Below are positions 24,326 to 33,131 of a DNA stretch of 42,172 bases, piece after piece. The notes under the pieces were generated by a model. The model saw nothing but the letters and a program-made list of their open reading frames with translations. It searched no databases and was not told the DNA's origin. The translations under genes and the position numbers were made by a program. Position 1 is the stretch's first letter. Every line of letters starts with the position of its first letter. The stretch is from JAQBGV01 sp032128395 (GTDB lineage Bacteria; Planctomycetota; UBA8108; UBA1146): contig JAQBGV010000137.1 of assembly GCA_032128395.1 (NCBI GenBank), forward strand, positions 1-42,172, in the 5' to 3' direction.

Positions 24326-24729
24326 GACTCCCCCCTTCTCGGGAGCGAGACCGCAGAATCTCGGCCAACGGCGTTCGGGTGCGGAACTCCGTTCGCAGAT
24401 ATGGCTTGGCGGCAGGTGGCGATCAGAAGGAGCCCCACATCTTCTCGTTCGCGGGAAAGCGGCTCGCAAAATTCCGAACATCGAGAACCAATCGGGGGAT
24501 TTCCTCGCCTCTCGCCTGAGATTCCTCCACTCGATCGAGCCACTCGTCGACCCAAGCCCTTTTCTTGAAATGAGTTCCGAAGATGGGTGGAGGCCGAGAG
24601 CGGCGCGTGAACCTCTCGGCCACCTTCGGTACGGTGGATGCCCAAGGGTTCCCCTGGAACTCCCCGCGATGCGATCGCCGTCCCGTGGGGAATCCGAGAA
24701 CTTCCGACCCTGACAGAATCGAGAAACGC
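24326..24729. other. Divergent intergenic region between the octaheme operon and the globin-coupled kinase
   Basis: These roughly 400 bases separate two divergent operons and must hold both promoters. I found no convincing -24/-12 or FNR-type site by eye. On the minus strand an open frame ending at 24423 contains 'KKRAWVDEWLDRVEESQARG' and 'EEIPRLVLDVRNFASRFPAN' with clearly lower third-position GC than the neighbours. It may be a short gene fragment but has no good start and no recognised family. The kinase start (GTG 24730) is uncertain, so part of this region may be coding. Confidence 0.5.
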
Positions 24730-26391
24730 GTGCCGTCCTCCGATCGCCAGACCGAGCTCGACCCCGCCGCTCTGATCGAGGAGCTGAAGACGTACATCGG
24801 CTTCACCGCCGAGGACGCCGACCGCCTGCGTTCCTTCGCTCCGCATCTGCTCGCTCGTCGGTGGGACCTCTCTCAGGCCTTCTACGATTTCATTCTGCGA
24901 AACGACTCGGTGCGCGACCTGATCGAGCGCAGTGGGGCCGACATCGGTGGACTACGACGCACCTGGGAACAGTGGGCAGAGCAGCTCGTCGGCGGGGAGT
25001 ACCACGCGGAGTACGCCGTCAGCCGTCTCAAGATCGGAGCCGTCCACCTACGCATCGGTGTCGAGGAGCGTTACACCGTCGCCACGTTCAACATCGTGCG
25101 TCAGTTCCTCCACGACTTGATCCATGAGTCCACCGACCCGGATCCACAAAAACGCCGGCTCCTGGTCGGGAGCTTGAACCGCGCTCTCGACCTCGATCTC
25201 TCGCTCATCTGTCACGCCTACGACTACGCGCTGCACGCCGAGACCGTCGCCGAACAGAGCGAAGCGCGCCGGAGCCTCGAAGAGCTTCTCGGCAGTCTGC
25301 TCGCCGCTCCGTCGCTCCTGATCCTCTCGATCGACGACTCGCGGCGCATCGTTCACTTCAACCGCGGGTGCGAGACGCTCCTACGGATCACCGCACATGA
25401 GGTGATCGGGAGGGACTACATCGAGACTCTGGTCCCGCGTGCGAATCGAGTTGCGGTGCAGGCCGACATCGATCGGGTGTTTCGCGAGCCACCGCGTCCG
25501 AACGGCACCCACAGCTTCACCCCACACCGACTGCGGGTGAGCGGCGGAGGGGAGTGCGTCGTCACCTGGTATCCCACGATCGTCCCGGGGGCGGACGGAG
25601 GGGTGAAGGAGTACCTGTGGGTCGGGCACGACACCACCGAGGAACACCGCCTCCAGGGACAGATCGTCCACCAGGAGAAGATGGCGGCGGTCGGTCTGCT
25701 CGCCGCGGGCGTCGCGCACGAGATCGGCAATCCGCTGGCGTCGATCTCGTCGGTGGCGCAGACCGCCCATCGAAAGAGCGACGATCCCTACGTCCGCGGC
25801 AAGCTCGAGCTGGTACGGACCCACATCGATCGGATCGCCACCATCGTCCGTCGAATGGTCGACTTTGCGCGTCCCCCCCGCTACGAGTGGCATTCCTGTT
25901 CCGTGAACGACCTGGTGCGGAACGCCGCGCAGTTCCTCGAGTACGACAAGCGGGCGAAGTGCGTCTCGATCGAACTCGACCTCTCCGAAGAACTCCCGAC
26001 GACCGTTGGGATGGAGGATCAGCTCACGCAGGTCTTCCTCAATCTGATCTTGAACGCTCTGGACGCGGTGGAGGGCGTCCCCGCCGAACTCACCCCTCGT
26101 CTGTGTGTCTCCACGCGACTCGACAACGAGAGCCGCGCCCCGGAGATCGTGTTCCGCTGCGAGGACAACGGGCCGGGGATCGAGGCGCCGGCGATTCGGA
26201 GGATCTTCGAACCTTTCTTCACCACCAAGGAGGTCGGGCGCGGCACCGGGCTCGGACTTTCCGTCAGTTTCCGGATCATCGAGGACCACGGCGGTCGGAT
26301 CGATGTCGACTCCCGACCCGGAGAGGGAGCGCGTTTCGAGGTTCGAATCCCGGTCCGTGAGGCTCCGCCCACTTCGGAGGAGGCGCGATGA
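24730..26391 (+). CDS. Globin-coupled PAS sensor histidine kinase
   Basis: The 553-residue kinase opens with a protoglobin-type sensor domain (about residues 10-175): 'YIGFTAEDADRLRSFAP', and 'SRLKIGAVHLRIGVEERYTV', in which His106 sits at the proximal heme-ligand position of globin-coupled sensors. A PAS domain follows (about 185-305), then HisKA with the phospho-acceptor in 'AGVAHEIGNPLASI' (His330), and HATPase_c with 'NLILNALDAV', 'CEDNGPGIEAP', 'FEPFFTTKEVG' and 'GTGLGLS'. No membrane segment is seen, so it is cytosolic. Such globins bind O2, NO or CO. Its gene overlaps the response regulator gene by four bases and lies beside a microaerobic oxidase, so an oxygen-sensing role is likely. 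GTG 24730 is chosen just before the globin; the RBS is weak and starts upstream to 24583 are possible. Confidence 0.87.
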   Translation: MPSSDRQTELDPAALIEELKTYIGFTAEDADRLRSFAPHLLARRWDLSQAFYDFILRNDSVRDLIERSGADIGGLRRTWEQWAEQLVGGEYHAEYAVSRLKIGAVHLRIGVEERYTVATFNIVRQFLHDLIHESTDPDPQKRRLLVGSLNRALDLDLSLICHAYDYALHAETVAEQSEARRSLEELLGSLLAAPSLLILSIDDSRRIVHFNRGCETLLRITAHEVIGRDYIETLVPRANRVAVQADIDRVFREPPRPNGTHSFTPHRLRVSGGGECVVTWYPTIVPGADGGVKEYLWVGHDTTEEHRLQGQIVHQEKMAAVGLLAAGVAHEIGNPLASISSVAQTAHRKSDDPYVRGKLELVRTHIDRIATIVRRMVDFARPPRYEWHSCSVNDLVRNAAQFLEYDKRAKCVSIELDLSEELPTTVGMEDQLTQVFLNLILNALDAVEGVPAELTPRLCVSTRLDNESRAPEIVFRCEDNGPGIEAPAIRRIFEPFFTTKEVGRGTGLGLSVSFRIIEDHGGRIDVDSRPGEGARFEVRIPVREAPPTSEEAR

Positions 26392-27746
26392 ATGCAAGAG
26401 TCATGGTCGTCGACGACGAGGCGACCGCCCGAGATGAGCTGTGCGAGGCGCTCACGGATGAGGGTTTTCAGGTCTCTAGCGCCGGCGACGGCGAAGCGGC
26501 CCTCGCCCTCGCCCGCTGCGAATCTTTCGACGTGTGTATCTCCGACATCCGAATGCCCGGGATCGACGGGATCGAGCTTCTGCGGCGGTTGAGCGAAATC
26601 TCCCCGGAGACGATGGTGTTGATGGTCACGGCGTACGGCGGGATGGACTCGGCGATCGAGGCGCTGCGACTCGGCGCGACCGACTATGTCCTGAAGCCGG
26701 TTCTCTTCGAGGACATCCTCACGAAGGTGAAGCGCCTCGTCGAGCACCGGGAGCTCGATCGGGAGGTGCGCAACCTGCGGCGTTCCCTCGAGACGCGTGG
26801 CGACAAGGCCGCGTCGGGGATGATCGGCGAGTCGCAGGTGATGCGCGAAATTTCACGCCTGATCGCGAAGGTCGCCCCCACCTCCAGCAACGTCTTGATC
26901 ACCGGTGAGAGCGGGACCGGGAAAGAGCTGATCGCTCGTGCGATCCACGAACAGAGCGAACGGGGGAAGGCCCCCTTCGTCCCGATCAACTGAGCCGCGA
27001 TCCCCGAGCCGCTCCTCGAATCGGAACTCTTCGGGCATGCCAAGGGCGCGTTCACCGGCGCGATCGCCGAGAAGGAGGGGCTGCTCCGAACCGCCGGGGA
27101 CGGCACGATCTTCCTCGATGAGATCGGGGACATGCCGATGTCGGTGCAGGCAAAATTGCTTCGTGCCATCGAGAATCGCGAGATCCAGCCGGTCGGATCG
27201 GTGCGAAGGATTCCGATCCGGGCCCGCATCATCACCGCCACCCACCGCGATTTGCATCACCGCATCGAGACTGCGGAATTCCGCGAGGACCTCTACTACC
27301 GGCTCGCGGTGGTCGAGATCGAGATCCCGCCGCTCCGAGAGCGCCTCGAGGACATCCCGCTCCTCGTCCAGCACTTCGTCGAGAAGTACAACCTCGAGCT
27401 CGGTCGCAGGAGCGCCGGGGTCGAGAGCGCAGCCCTCCGGCAGTTGATCGGTCACACCTGGAGGGGCAACATTCGAGAACTCGAGAACACCATCGAGCGG
27501 GCCCTCATCCTCGGCGAATCGGACATGATCACCGTCGCCGACCTCCCCCGCCCGATCCAGGGCGCCGAACCGATCGAACCGGATGCCATCCTGAACCTGC
27601 AACAGGCAACCCGGCGTTTCGAGTCGAGCCACATCGCCCGGGTCCTCGACATGTGTGAGGGGGACAAGCGAGAGGGGGCGAAACTGATGGGCCTCAGCTT
27701 GAGCACTCTGTATCGAAAGCTGGAGGGGATCCGGGAAGAGGCCTGA
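26388..27746 (+). pseudogene. NtrC-family sigma54 response regulator interrupted by an in-frame TGA
   Basis: One frame runs from ATG 26388 (ATGA overlap with the kinase) to TGA 27744-27746, broken only by TGA at 26991-26993. The parts are a receiver domain (residues about 1-120, with 'DVCISDIRMPG' and 'YVLKPV'), a sigma54 AAA+ domain with Walker A GESGTGKE, the sigma54-contacting GAFTGA and Walker B 'TIFLDEIGD', and a Fis-type helix-turn-helix ('EGAKLMGLSLSTLYRKLEGI'). The TGA falls in 'FVPIN-stop-AAIPE', where relatives commonly read N-C-A-A. A TGC/TGT-to-TGA change would explain it; the rest of the frame shows no decay. It may be a sequencing error, a fresh nonsense mutation, or recoding; no convincing SECIS hairpin follows. 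If not read through, the product ends after Walker A. Confidence 0.8.
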
Positions 27747-27840
27747 CCCGGGTCCCGAAGCAGAGTGTGATGGGACAAACACCGCTGCACGGAGCCGGTC
27801 CCCACGTTTCGTCCCTCGCTTCTTCTCGCCAGCCCAACCA

Positions 27841-27886
27841 CCGGCCGACCGCAGGCGGGGCTACCGCCCCGTTGAGGATCGGCCGG
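27841..27886 (+). terminator. Long imperfect hairpin after the response regulator gene
   Basis: Eight perfect pairs close the structure (27841-27848 with 27879-27886), and five more pairs form an inner stem (27856-27860 with 27867-27871) around a six-base loop. No T-run follows, so a factor-independent terminator is only possible. It sits between the regulator stop (27746) and the sigma54-like promoter and could insulate the two transcription units. Confidence 0.35.
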
Positions 27887-27947
27887 CGCCCGCAACGCCG
27901 CAGACGGTGCCTCATCGGAGCCCGGACGCTCCCAAAAGTGCGATCGA

Positions 27948-27963
27948 GGGCACAGCGGTTGCC
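27948..27963 (+). promoter_or_regulatory. Sigma54 (-24/-12) promoter of the cbb3 oxidase operon
   Basis: The sequence GGGCACAGCGGTTGCC matches the sigma54 consensus TGGCAC-N5-TTGC in nine of ten specified bases. The invariant GG (27949-27950) and GC (27961-27962) are exactly ten bases apart. Transcription should start near 27974, about 155 bases before ccoNO. The gene just upstream is a GAFTGA-containing sigma54 activator, which makes the site functionally credible. The rest of 27747-28129 shows no gene. Confidence 0.68.
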
Positions 27964-28129
27964 AACTGTGAACTCCGTGACGGGGACTTGCAGTCGCAAT
28001 TTCTGCGGCAACCCCTGATCAGAGGAGTAGTTGCGCTCCTCCCCCCCCTCCGCGTGGGATGGGCGGAACCGCAACGCTGGGAATGGGCTCGCGACGGTTC
28101 TCGTCGCTGAGAAGGAAGCCGAGGAGTCG

Positions 28130-30397
28130 ATGCAAGATCGCCTCGAACGGTATTCGTACGACGATGCCATCGTTCGCAAGTTCCTCTGGGCAACAGTTCT
28201 CTGGGGTGTCGTGGGGATGCTCGTCGGCCTGACGATCGCGACCCAACTCGCCGTTCCGGAGATGAACCTGGGGAAGTCGTGGTTCAGCTTCGGGCGCCTG
28301 CGACCGCTGCACACCAACGCGATCATCTTCGCGTTCGCCGGCAACGCGATCTTCTGCGGCGTGTACTACTCCACCCAACGTCTCCTCAAGGCGCGGATGT
28401 GGAGCTCGGCCCTGAGCCAGCTCCACTTCTGGGGATGGCAGCTGATCATCGTCGCCGCCGCCGTAACTCTGGTGCTCGGGTTCACCCAGGGGAAGGAGTA
28501 CGCCGAACTGGAGTGGCCGATCGACATCGCGATCGCCGTGGTGTGGGTCGCGTTCGGCGTGAACTTCTTCGGGACGATCGCGACGCGGCGGCAGAGGCAC
28601 ATCTACGTCGCGATCTGGTTCTACATCGCCACCATTCTCGCGGTCGCGGTCCTGCACCTTTTCAACAGCCTCGCCATCCCCGCCGGCGCCCTCAAGAGCT
28701 ACTCGGTCTACGCCGGGGTACAGGATGCGTTCATGCAGTGGTGGTACGGGCACAACGCGGTGGCGTTCTTCCTCACCACCCCGTTCCTGGGGCTGATGTA
28801 CTACTTCATGCCGAAGGCGGCCGACCGACCCGTCTATTCCTACCGGCTCTCGATCCTGCACTTCTGGACGCTGGTCTTCCTCTACATCTGGGCGGGCCCC
28901 CACCACCTCCACTACACCGCGCTTCCGCAGTGGGCCTCGACGCTCGGGATGCTCTTCTCCCTGATGCTCTGGATGCCGAGTTGGGGGGGGATGATCAATG
29001 GCCTCCTCACCCTTCGCGGCGCCTGGCACAAGGTCGCCGAGGACCCGATCCTGAAGTTTTTCGTCGTCGCGATCACCTTCTACGGCATGTCGACATTCGA
29101 GGGTCCGATGCTCGCGGTGAAGAGCGTCAACAAGCTCTCCCACTACACCGACTGGACGATCGCCCACGTACACGCCGGCGGTCTCGGCTGGGTCGGGTTC
29201 CTGACCTTCGGGATGCTGTACTGGCTCGCGCCGCGGCTCTTCCAGACGCCGCTCTTCTCGAAGAAGCTCGCGGATGCCCACTTCTGGATCGGGACGCTGG
29301 GGATCATGCTCTACATCATCCCGATCTACATCGCGGGGATCACCCAAGGACTGATGTGGTTCGCGTTCGACGGCGAAGGGGGGCTCCTCTACCCCGACTT
29401 CGTCGAGACCACCAGCCGGCTGATGCCGTTCTACTGGGGACGAGTCCTCGGCGGCGTGCTGTATCTGACCGGGGCGGTATTGATGGCCGCCAACCTCGGC
29501 ATGACCTGGGCCCGCCGTCCGAAGAAGTACGAGGTGCCCGAGTACGAATCGCCGCCTCTTTCCGACGACTACGAGGACGCGCCGCTGCCGATCCCACCCC
29601 TCGAGTCGGGGCGCGCGCCGGTGATCGCAACCGCGGTCAAGATTCAGCGATTCGCGATGCTCGCCTGGCACCGGCGATGGGAGCGCCTGCCTGCGTTCTT
29701 CACCGGAATGGTCGCGGTGGCGGTCGTCACGGCCTCGCTCTTCGAGATGGTCCCGACCTTCCTGATCCGATCGAACGTCCCGACGATCTCGACCGTCACC
29801 CCCTACACCCCGCTCGAGCTCTACGGGCGAGACATCTACATCGAGAACGGATGCTACAACTGCCATTCGCAGATGATCCGACCGATCTGGGCAGAGACGA
29901 AGCGTTACGGCGAGTACTCGAAGCCGGGCGAGTTCGTCTATGACCACCCTTTCCAGTGGGGATCGCGCCGCATCGGTCCCGATCTCGCCCGGGAGGGTGT
30001 GAACAATCCGAGCGGTCTCTGGCACGTCCAGCACTTCATCCGACCGCAGGACGTCAAACCGCAGTCGATCATGCCCGCCTACCCCTGGCTCGTGGACGTG
30101 ACGATCGACTGGCACCAGATCGAGAGGACGATCGTGGCGATGCGAACGATCGGCGTGCCGTACACCGAGGCGCAGGTCACCACGGCGGCCGAGATTGCGC
30201 GCGTACAGGCCAAGTCGGTCACCGAGGCGATCATCATCGAGGCGAACCCCAGCGGGAATCTCACCGAAGCTGAGGTCGCCTTCTACCAGAGGCTCGAGGA
30301 CAAGAAGATGGTAGCGCTGATCGCATACCTACAGCGACTCGGCGTCGATCTCTTCAAACCTCTCCCCGCGGGAGAAGCGGAAGGAGGGTCGCGATGA
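28130..30397 (+). CDS. ccoNO: Fused cbb3-type cytochrome c oxidase subunits I and II (CcoN-CcoO)
   Basis: The 755-residue fusion combines CcoN (about 1-495, twelve or so helices) and CcoO (about 520-755). Oxidase ligands visible in CcoN include 'LHTNAIIFAF' (heme b His61), 'WYGHNAVAFFLTTPF', 'IWAGPHHLHYT' (CuB histidines) and 'IAHVHAGGLGW' (heme ligands). CcoO has a membrane anchor and a single heme c site CYNCHSQMIRP (Cys575-His579). The enzyme reduces O2 to water with high affinity and pumps protons. ATG 28130 is preceded by GAGGAG; upstream in-frame codons are not conserved-looking. Fused CcoNO occurs in several phyla, including Bacteroidota and Planctomycetota. The operon runs on with four-base overlaps to ccoS. 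Confidence 0.95.
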   Translation: MQDRLERYSYDDAIVRKFLWATVLWGVVGMLVGLTIATQLAVPEMNLGKSWFSFGRLRPLHTNAIIFAFAGNAIFCGVYYSTQRLLKARMWSSALSQLHFWGWQLIIVAAAVTLVLGFTQGKEYAELEWPIDIAIAVVWVAFGVNFFGTIATRRQRHIYVAIWFYIATILAVAVLHLFNSLAIPAGALKSYSVYAGVQDAFMQWWYGHNAVAFFLTTPFLGLMYYFMPKAADRPVYSYRLSILHFWTLVFLYIWAGPHHLHYTALPQWASTLGMLFSLMLWMPSWGGMINGLLTLRGAWHKVAEDPILKFFVVAITFYGMSTFEGPMLAVKSVNKLSHYTDWTIAHVHAGGLGWVGFLTFGMLYWLAPRLFQTPLFSKKLADAHFWIGTLGIMLYIIPIYIAGITQGLMWFAFDGEGGLLYPDFVETTSRLMPFYWGRVLGGVLYLTGAVLMAANLGMTWARRPKKYEVPEYESPPLSDDYEDAPLPIPPLESGRAPVIATAVKIQRFAMLAWHRRWERLPAFFTGMVAVAVVTASLFEMVPTFLIRSNVPTISTVTPYTPLELYGRDIYIENGCYNCHSQMIRPIWAETKRYGEYSKPGEFVYDHPFQWGSRRIGPDLAREGVNNPSGLWHVQHFIRPQDVKPQSIMPAYPWLVDVTIDWHQIERTIVAMRTIGVPYTEAQVTTAAEIARVQAKSVTEAIIIEANPSGNLTEAEVAFYQRLEDKKMVALIAYLQRLGVDLFKPLPAGEAEGGSR

Positions 30398-30582
30398 TCC
30401 CCGCCGTCCTTGCGACCGGCCCGTACAGCGAATTTGCGCTCGTGATCGCATTCGTCGCGTTCCTCGCGCTCCTCATCGAAGTCATCTGGGTCCGGCGGCC
30501 CGCGGACCTGCGGCACGATCTGCATCTGCCACTCGCAGAACAGCAACCTGCGATGAAAGGAGCGGACCGCGATGGCGAATGA
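30394..30582 (+). CDS. ccoQ: CcoQ/FixQ-like small membrane subunit
   Basis: The 62-residue protein has one transmembrane helix (ALVIAFVAFLALLIEVIWV) followed by a short charged tail, as in CcoQ/FixQ, which stabilise the cbb3 complex. Its ATG overlaps the ccoNO stop (ATGA), and its end overlaps the ccoP start by 11 bases. Sequence similarity in this family is weak, so the call depends mainly on size, topology and position. Confidence 0.7.
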   Translation: MIPAVLATGPYSEFALVIAFVAFLALLIEVIWVRRPADLRHDLHLPLAEQQPAMKGADRDGE

Positions 30583-31210
30583 ACAAGACCTCCTTCTCGA
30601 GCACGAGATCGATGGGATCCGGGAGTACGACAATCCGCTCCCCGGCTGGTGGAAGTGGCTGTTCTGGGCCTCGATCGGCTACTCGGTCTACTACGTCGCC
30701 CTCTTCCACATCGGGGTCGGCCCGTCGATCTTCGACGACTTCGATACCGCCCGCGCGGACTACTTCCAAGCCCAGGAAGCGAAATTCGGGGACCTCGAGA
30801 TCAGTGAGACGACGATCTCGATGCTCTCGAGAGAGACCGACCTGATGGCAGCGATGCGGAAGCGCTTTCAGGGCACTTGCGCGACCTGTCACGGCGCCGA
30901 GGCGAACGGCCTCGCGGGGCCAAACCTGACCGATGACTACTGGCTGCACGGTGGAATGCGGATGGAGATCTACCAGACGATTCGAAACGGCGTGAAGGGA
31001 AAGGCGATGAAGTCGTGGCTCGGGGACCTCGGTCCCTCCGGGGTGTTGACGATGGCTGCGTACATCAACTCGATCCGTAGCACGAATGTCGTCGGGACCC
31101 GTGGACAGGAGGGAGTCTACTTCGACCCCGCGCTGCTCGTGCTTCCCGATCCTGCTCCGGTCGCGCCCACTCCCGGCGCTCCCGCTCCGGGCGAAATCCC
31201 CGGGGAGTGA
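30572..31210 (+). CDS. ccoP: Cbb3 oxidase subunit III, mono-heme CcoP
   Basis: The 212-residue protein has the CcoP N-terminal signature ('EHEIDGIREYDNPLPGWWKW') and one membrane helix (about 28-46), then a cytochrome c domain with a single heme site CATCH (Cys103-His107) and likely axial Met in 'VKGKAMKSWL'. Proteobacterial CcoP usually carries two hemes, so this is the short form found in other phyla. A Pro-rich tail (PAPVAPTPGAPAP) ends the protein. AAAGGAG precedes the ATG. It feeds electrons from soluble or membrane cytochromes to CcoNO. Confidence 0.92.
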   Translation: MANEQDLLLEHEIDGIREYDNPLPGWWKWLFWASIGYSVYYVALFHIGVGPSIFDDFDTARADYFQAQEAKFGDLEISETTISMLSRETDLMAAMRKRFQGTCATCHGAEANGLAGPNLTDDYWLHGGMRMEIYQTIRNGVKGKAMKSWLGDLGPSGVLTMAAYINSIRSTNVVGTRGQEGVYFDPALLVLPDPAPVAPTPGAPAPGEIPGE

Positions 31211-32628
31211 AAACAGGCACGATGCCAGCTGCCGATCCACCACGGGCTGCACCCGAGCCGGTGCTCAGCACCCTCAATGATGATGGCACTCGGCGCTGGA
31301 TCGACCCGCGGATCACGTTCGGCCGGTTTCGGCGGCGGCGGCGGGCGGTCGCCTACATCCTGATCGCAGTGTTCTGCGGGTTGCCATTCATCGAGATCGG
31401 CGGATTTCCCGCGATTCTCCTCGACATCGTCGGGCGCCGTTTCGTGCTCCTCGGCAGCGTATTCCTCGCGACCGACACGCGGATGCTGATGCTGCTCGCG
31501 CTGTCGATCGTCCTCGGGATCTTCCTAGTGACGGCACTGTTCGGCCGGGTGTGGTGCGGCTGGGCGTGCCCGCAGACGGTCTATCTCGAGTTCGTCTTCC
31601 GCCCCCTCGGGCGCTGGATCGAAGGAGGGGCGCGAAACGTCGAGCGCGGCGGTGCACCTGTCGCCGGATCACGCCGCGTCCTCAAGTTCGTCGTGTTCGG
31701 AATTCTGTGCGGATTCCTCGCTCACGTCTTCCTCGGCTACTTCGTCGGGGTGAAGGAACTCGCCGGCTGGTTGACCGGCTCCCCCACCGACCACTGGGGC
31801 TCGTTCCTGCTCGTCCTCGGAGTCACCGCGGCGATGTTCTTCGACTTCGTGATCTTCAGGGAGCAGACCTGCATCGTCGCCTGCCCCTACGGACGGCTCC
31901 AGTCGGTCCTCCTCGATCGCTCGTCGTGGGTCGTCGGCTACGACCCCGGGCGCGGCGAGCCACGCGGCCGCGGTCGCCGGAAGGATGGGTCGAGCCTCGG
32001 CGACTGTGTCGACTGCGATCGCTGCGTGGTGACCTGCCCCACCGGTATCGACATCCGCGAAGGCCTGCAGATGGAGTGCATCCATTGCACCCAGTGCATC
32101 GATGCGTGCGATGCGGTGATGGACCGGCTCGGGAAGCCGCACGGATTGATTCGGTACTCATCGCAGGACGAACTCGCCGGCGCGAAGCGGCGCTTCCTCC
32201 GCCCCCGCACCGTCCTCTACCCGCTGCTCCTCGCGGTTGTGCTCGGGATGCTCGTCGTCGCACTCATCTCGCGCCCCGCAGCGGACTTGATCCTGCTGCG
32301 CGAACAAGCCGCACCGTTCGAGAAGCTCGACGATGGACGGATCCTCAATCACCTCCGGGTGAAGATCGTCAATCGCGACACGAAACCCCACCGCTACCGC
32401 GTGTCCATCCCCGATCTCGGCGGAGCCGAGTTCCGCGGTCCGACCGAGACCGAGAGAGTTGCACCCGGGGAAACCGTGCAACTCGCCCTCGAGGTCATCG
32501 CCCCCGGTGAGGCATTCGCAAACGGCCCGCGGGAGATCCAAGTCATCGCAAGGGACGAGGTTGGCGAGTCCGTGCGCGCGGAAATCCGCCTGCTCGCACC
32601 CCCGAGGCTCGGGCGGAGCAAGCCATGA
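31207..32628 (+). CDS. ccoG: CcoG/FixG/RdxA-type ferredoxin-like cbb3 maturation protein
   Basis: The 473-residue polytopic protein has about five membrane helices in the N-terminal half, 'CGWACPQTVYLEFVF', 'CIVACPYGR' and two [4Fe-4S] sets CVDCDRCVVTC and CIHCTQCIDAC, then a C-terminal Ig-like periplasmic domain after another helix (LLAVVLGMLVVALI). CcoG is a cupric reductase that supplies Cu(I) for CcoN in other bacteria. GTG 31207 overlaps the ccoP stop as GTGA; ATG 31222 is an alternative. Confidence 0.93.
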   Translation: MKTGTMPAADPPRAAPEPVLSTLNDDGTRRWIDPRITFGRFRRRRRAVAYILIAVFCGLPFIEIGGFPAILLDIVGRRFVLLGSVFLATDTRMLMLLALSIVLGIFLVTALFGRVWCGWACPQTVYLEFVFRPLGRWIEGGARNVERGGAPVAGSRRVLKFVVFGILCGFLAHVFLGYFVGVKELAGWLTGSPTDHWGSFLLVLGVTAAMFFDFVIFREQTCIVACPYGRLQSVLLDRSSWVVGYDPGRGEPRGRGRRKDGSSLGDCVDCDRCVVTCPTGIDIREGLQMECIHCTQCIDACDAVMDRLGKPHGLIRYSSQDELAGAKRRFLRPRTVLYPLLLAVVLGMLVVALISRPAADLILLREQAAPFEKLDDGRILNHLRVKIVNRDTKPHRYRVSIPDLGGAEFRGPTETERVAPGETVQLALEVIAPGEAFANGPREIQVIARDEVGESVRAEIRLLAPPRLGRSKP

Positions 32629-33131
32629 ACGACACCCCTCCGCGAATCGGTTCGAAGGGCCGCTTCTGGCCTTGGGCAGTCGCGGGTCTCCTTTGCGTCA
32701 CCGTGGTCAAGTACGCGCTCGTGCTCGCGATGATCGCTGGCGACCCATCGATGGCGATCGAGGAGAACTACTACCAGAAGGCGATCGCGTGGGATGAGAC
32801 CCGCGTCGAGCAGGCGGCGAGCGATGCGCTCGGTTGGAGCGCGCGGATCACGATCGGTCCGGCATCCGGACTCCCGGGTCGCGGGGAGGTCTTCATCGCG
32901 CTCCTCGATCGAGCGGGTGCACCGATCGTGGACGCCGAGGTCACCGCCCGGGTCTTCCATCAGGCTCGCGCCGCGCGACCGTTCGAAGAGACCGTACGCG
33001 CAGGAGCGGTCGGGACCCTCCGCATCATCGTCCCGTCGGCGATACGAGGGCTGTGGCAGGTCGAACTTCTCGCGACTCGCGGGCCCCATCGATTCGTCGA
33101 GACCAGGACGATCATCTGGGGGGAGCGATGA
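32625..33131 (+). CDS. ccoH: FixH/CcoH-like cbb3 assembly protein
   Basis: The 168-residue protein has a short N-terminal tail, one membrane helix (FWPWAVAGLLCVTVVKYALVLAM) and a periplasmic beta domain. The 'SMAIEENYYQKAIAWDETR' motif right after the helix is typical of FixH, which helps to assemble the cbb3 complex. It overlaps ccoG by four bases and the next gene by four. Confidence 0.85.
   Translation: MNDTPPRIGSKGRFWPWAVAGLLCVTVVKYALVLAMIAGDPSMAIEENYYQKAIAWDETRVEQAASDALGWSARITIGPASGLPGRGEVFIALLDRAGAPIVDAEVTARVFHQARAARPFEETVRAGAVGTLRIIVPSAIRGLWQVELLATRGPHRFVETRTIIWGER

Noticed and set aside
24326..24729. Sigma54 or FNR site for the octaheme operon
   Set aside because: Several GG-N10-GC spacings occur on the minus strand, but none has an acceptable TGGCAC or TTGC element, and no TTGAT-N4-ATCAA palindrome was seen.
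26994..27034. Possible SECIS hairpin after the TGA in the regulator gene
   Set aside because: The best fold I can draw (4 + 4 pairs, loop CCGCTC) is weak and the loop lacks the G expected near its start, so it does not support selenocysteine on its own.
27765..27782. GTGT-N10-ACAC as an activator-binding site upstream of the ccoNO promoter
   Set aside because: Four-base half-sites are expected by chance in a few hundred bases, and no second copy was found near the other sigma54-like promoter.
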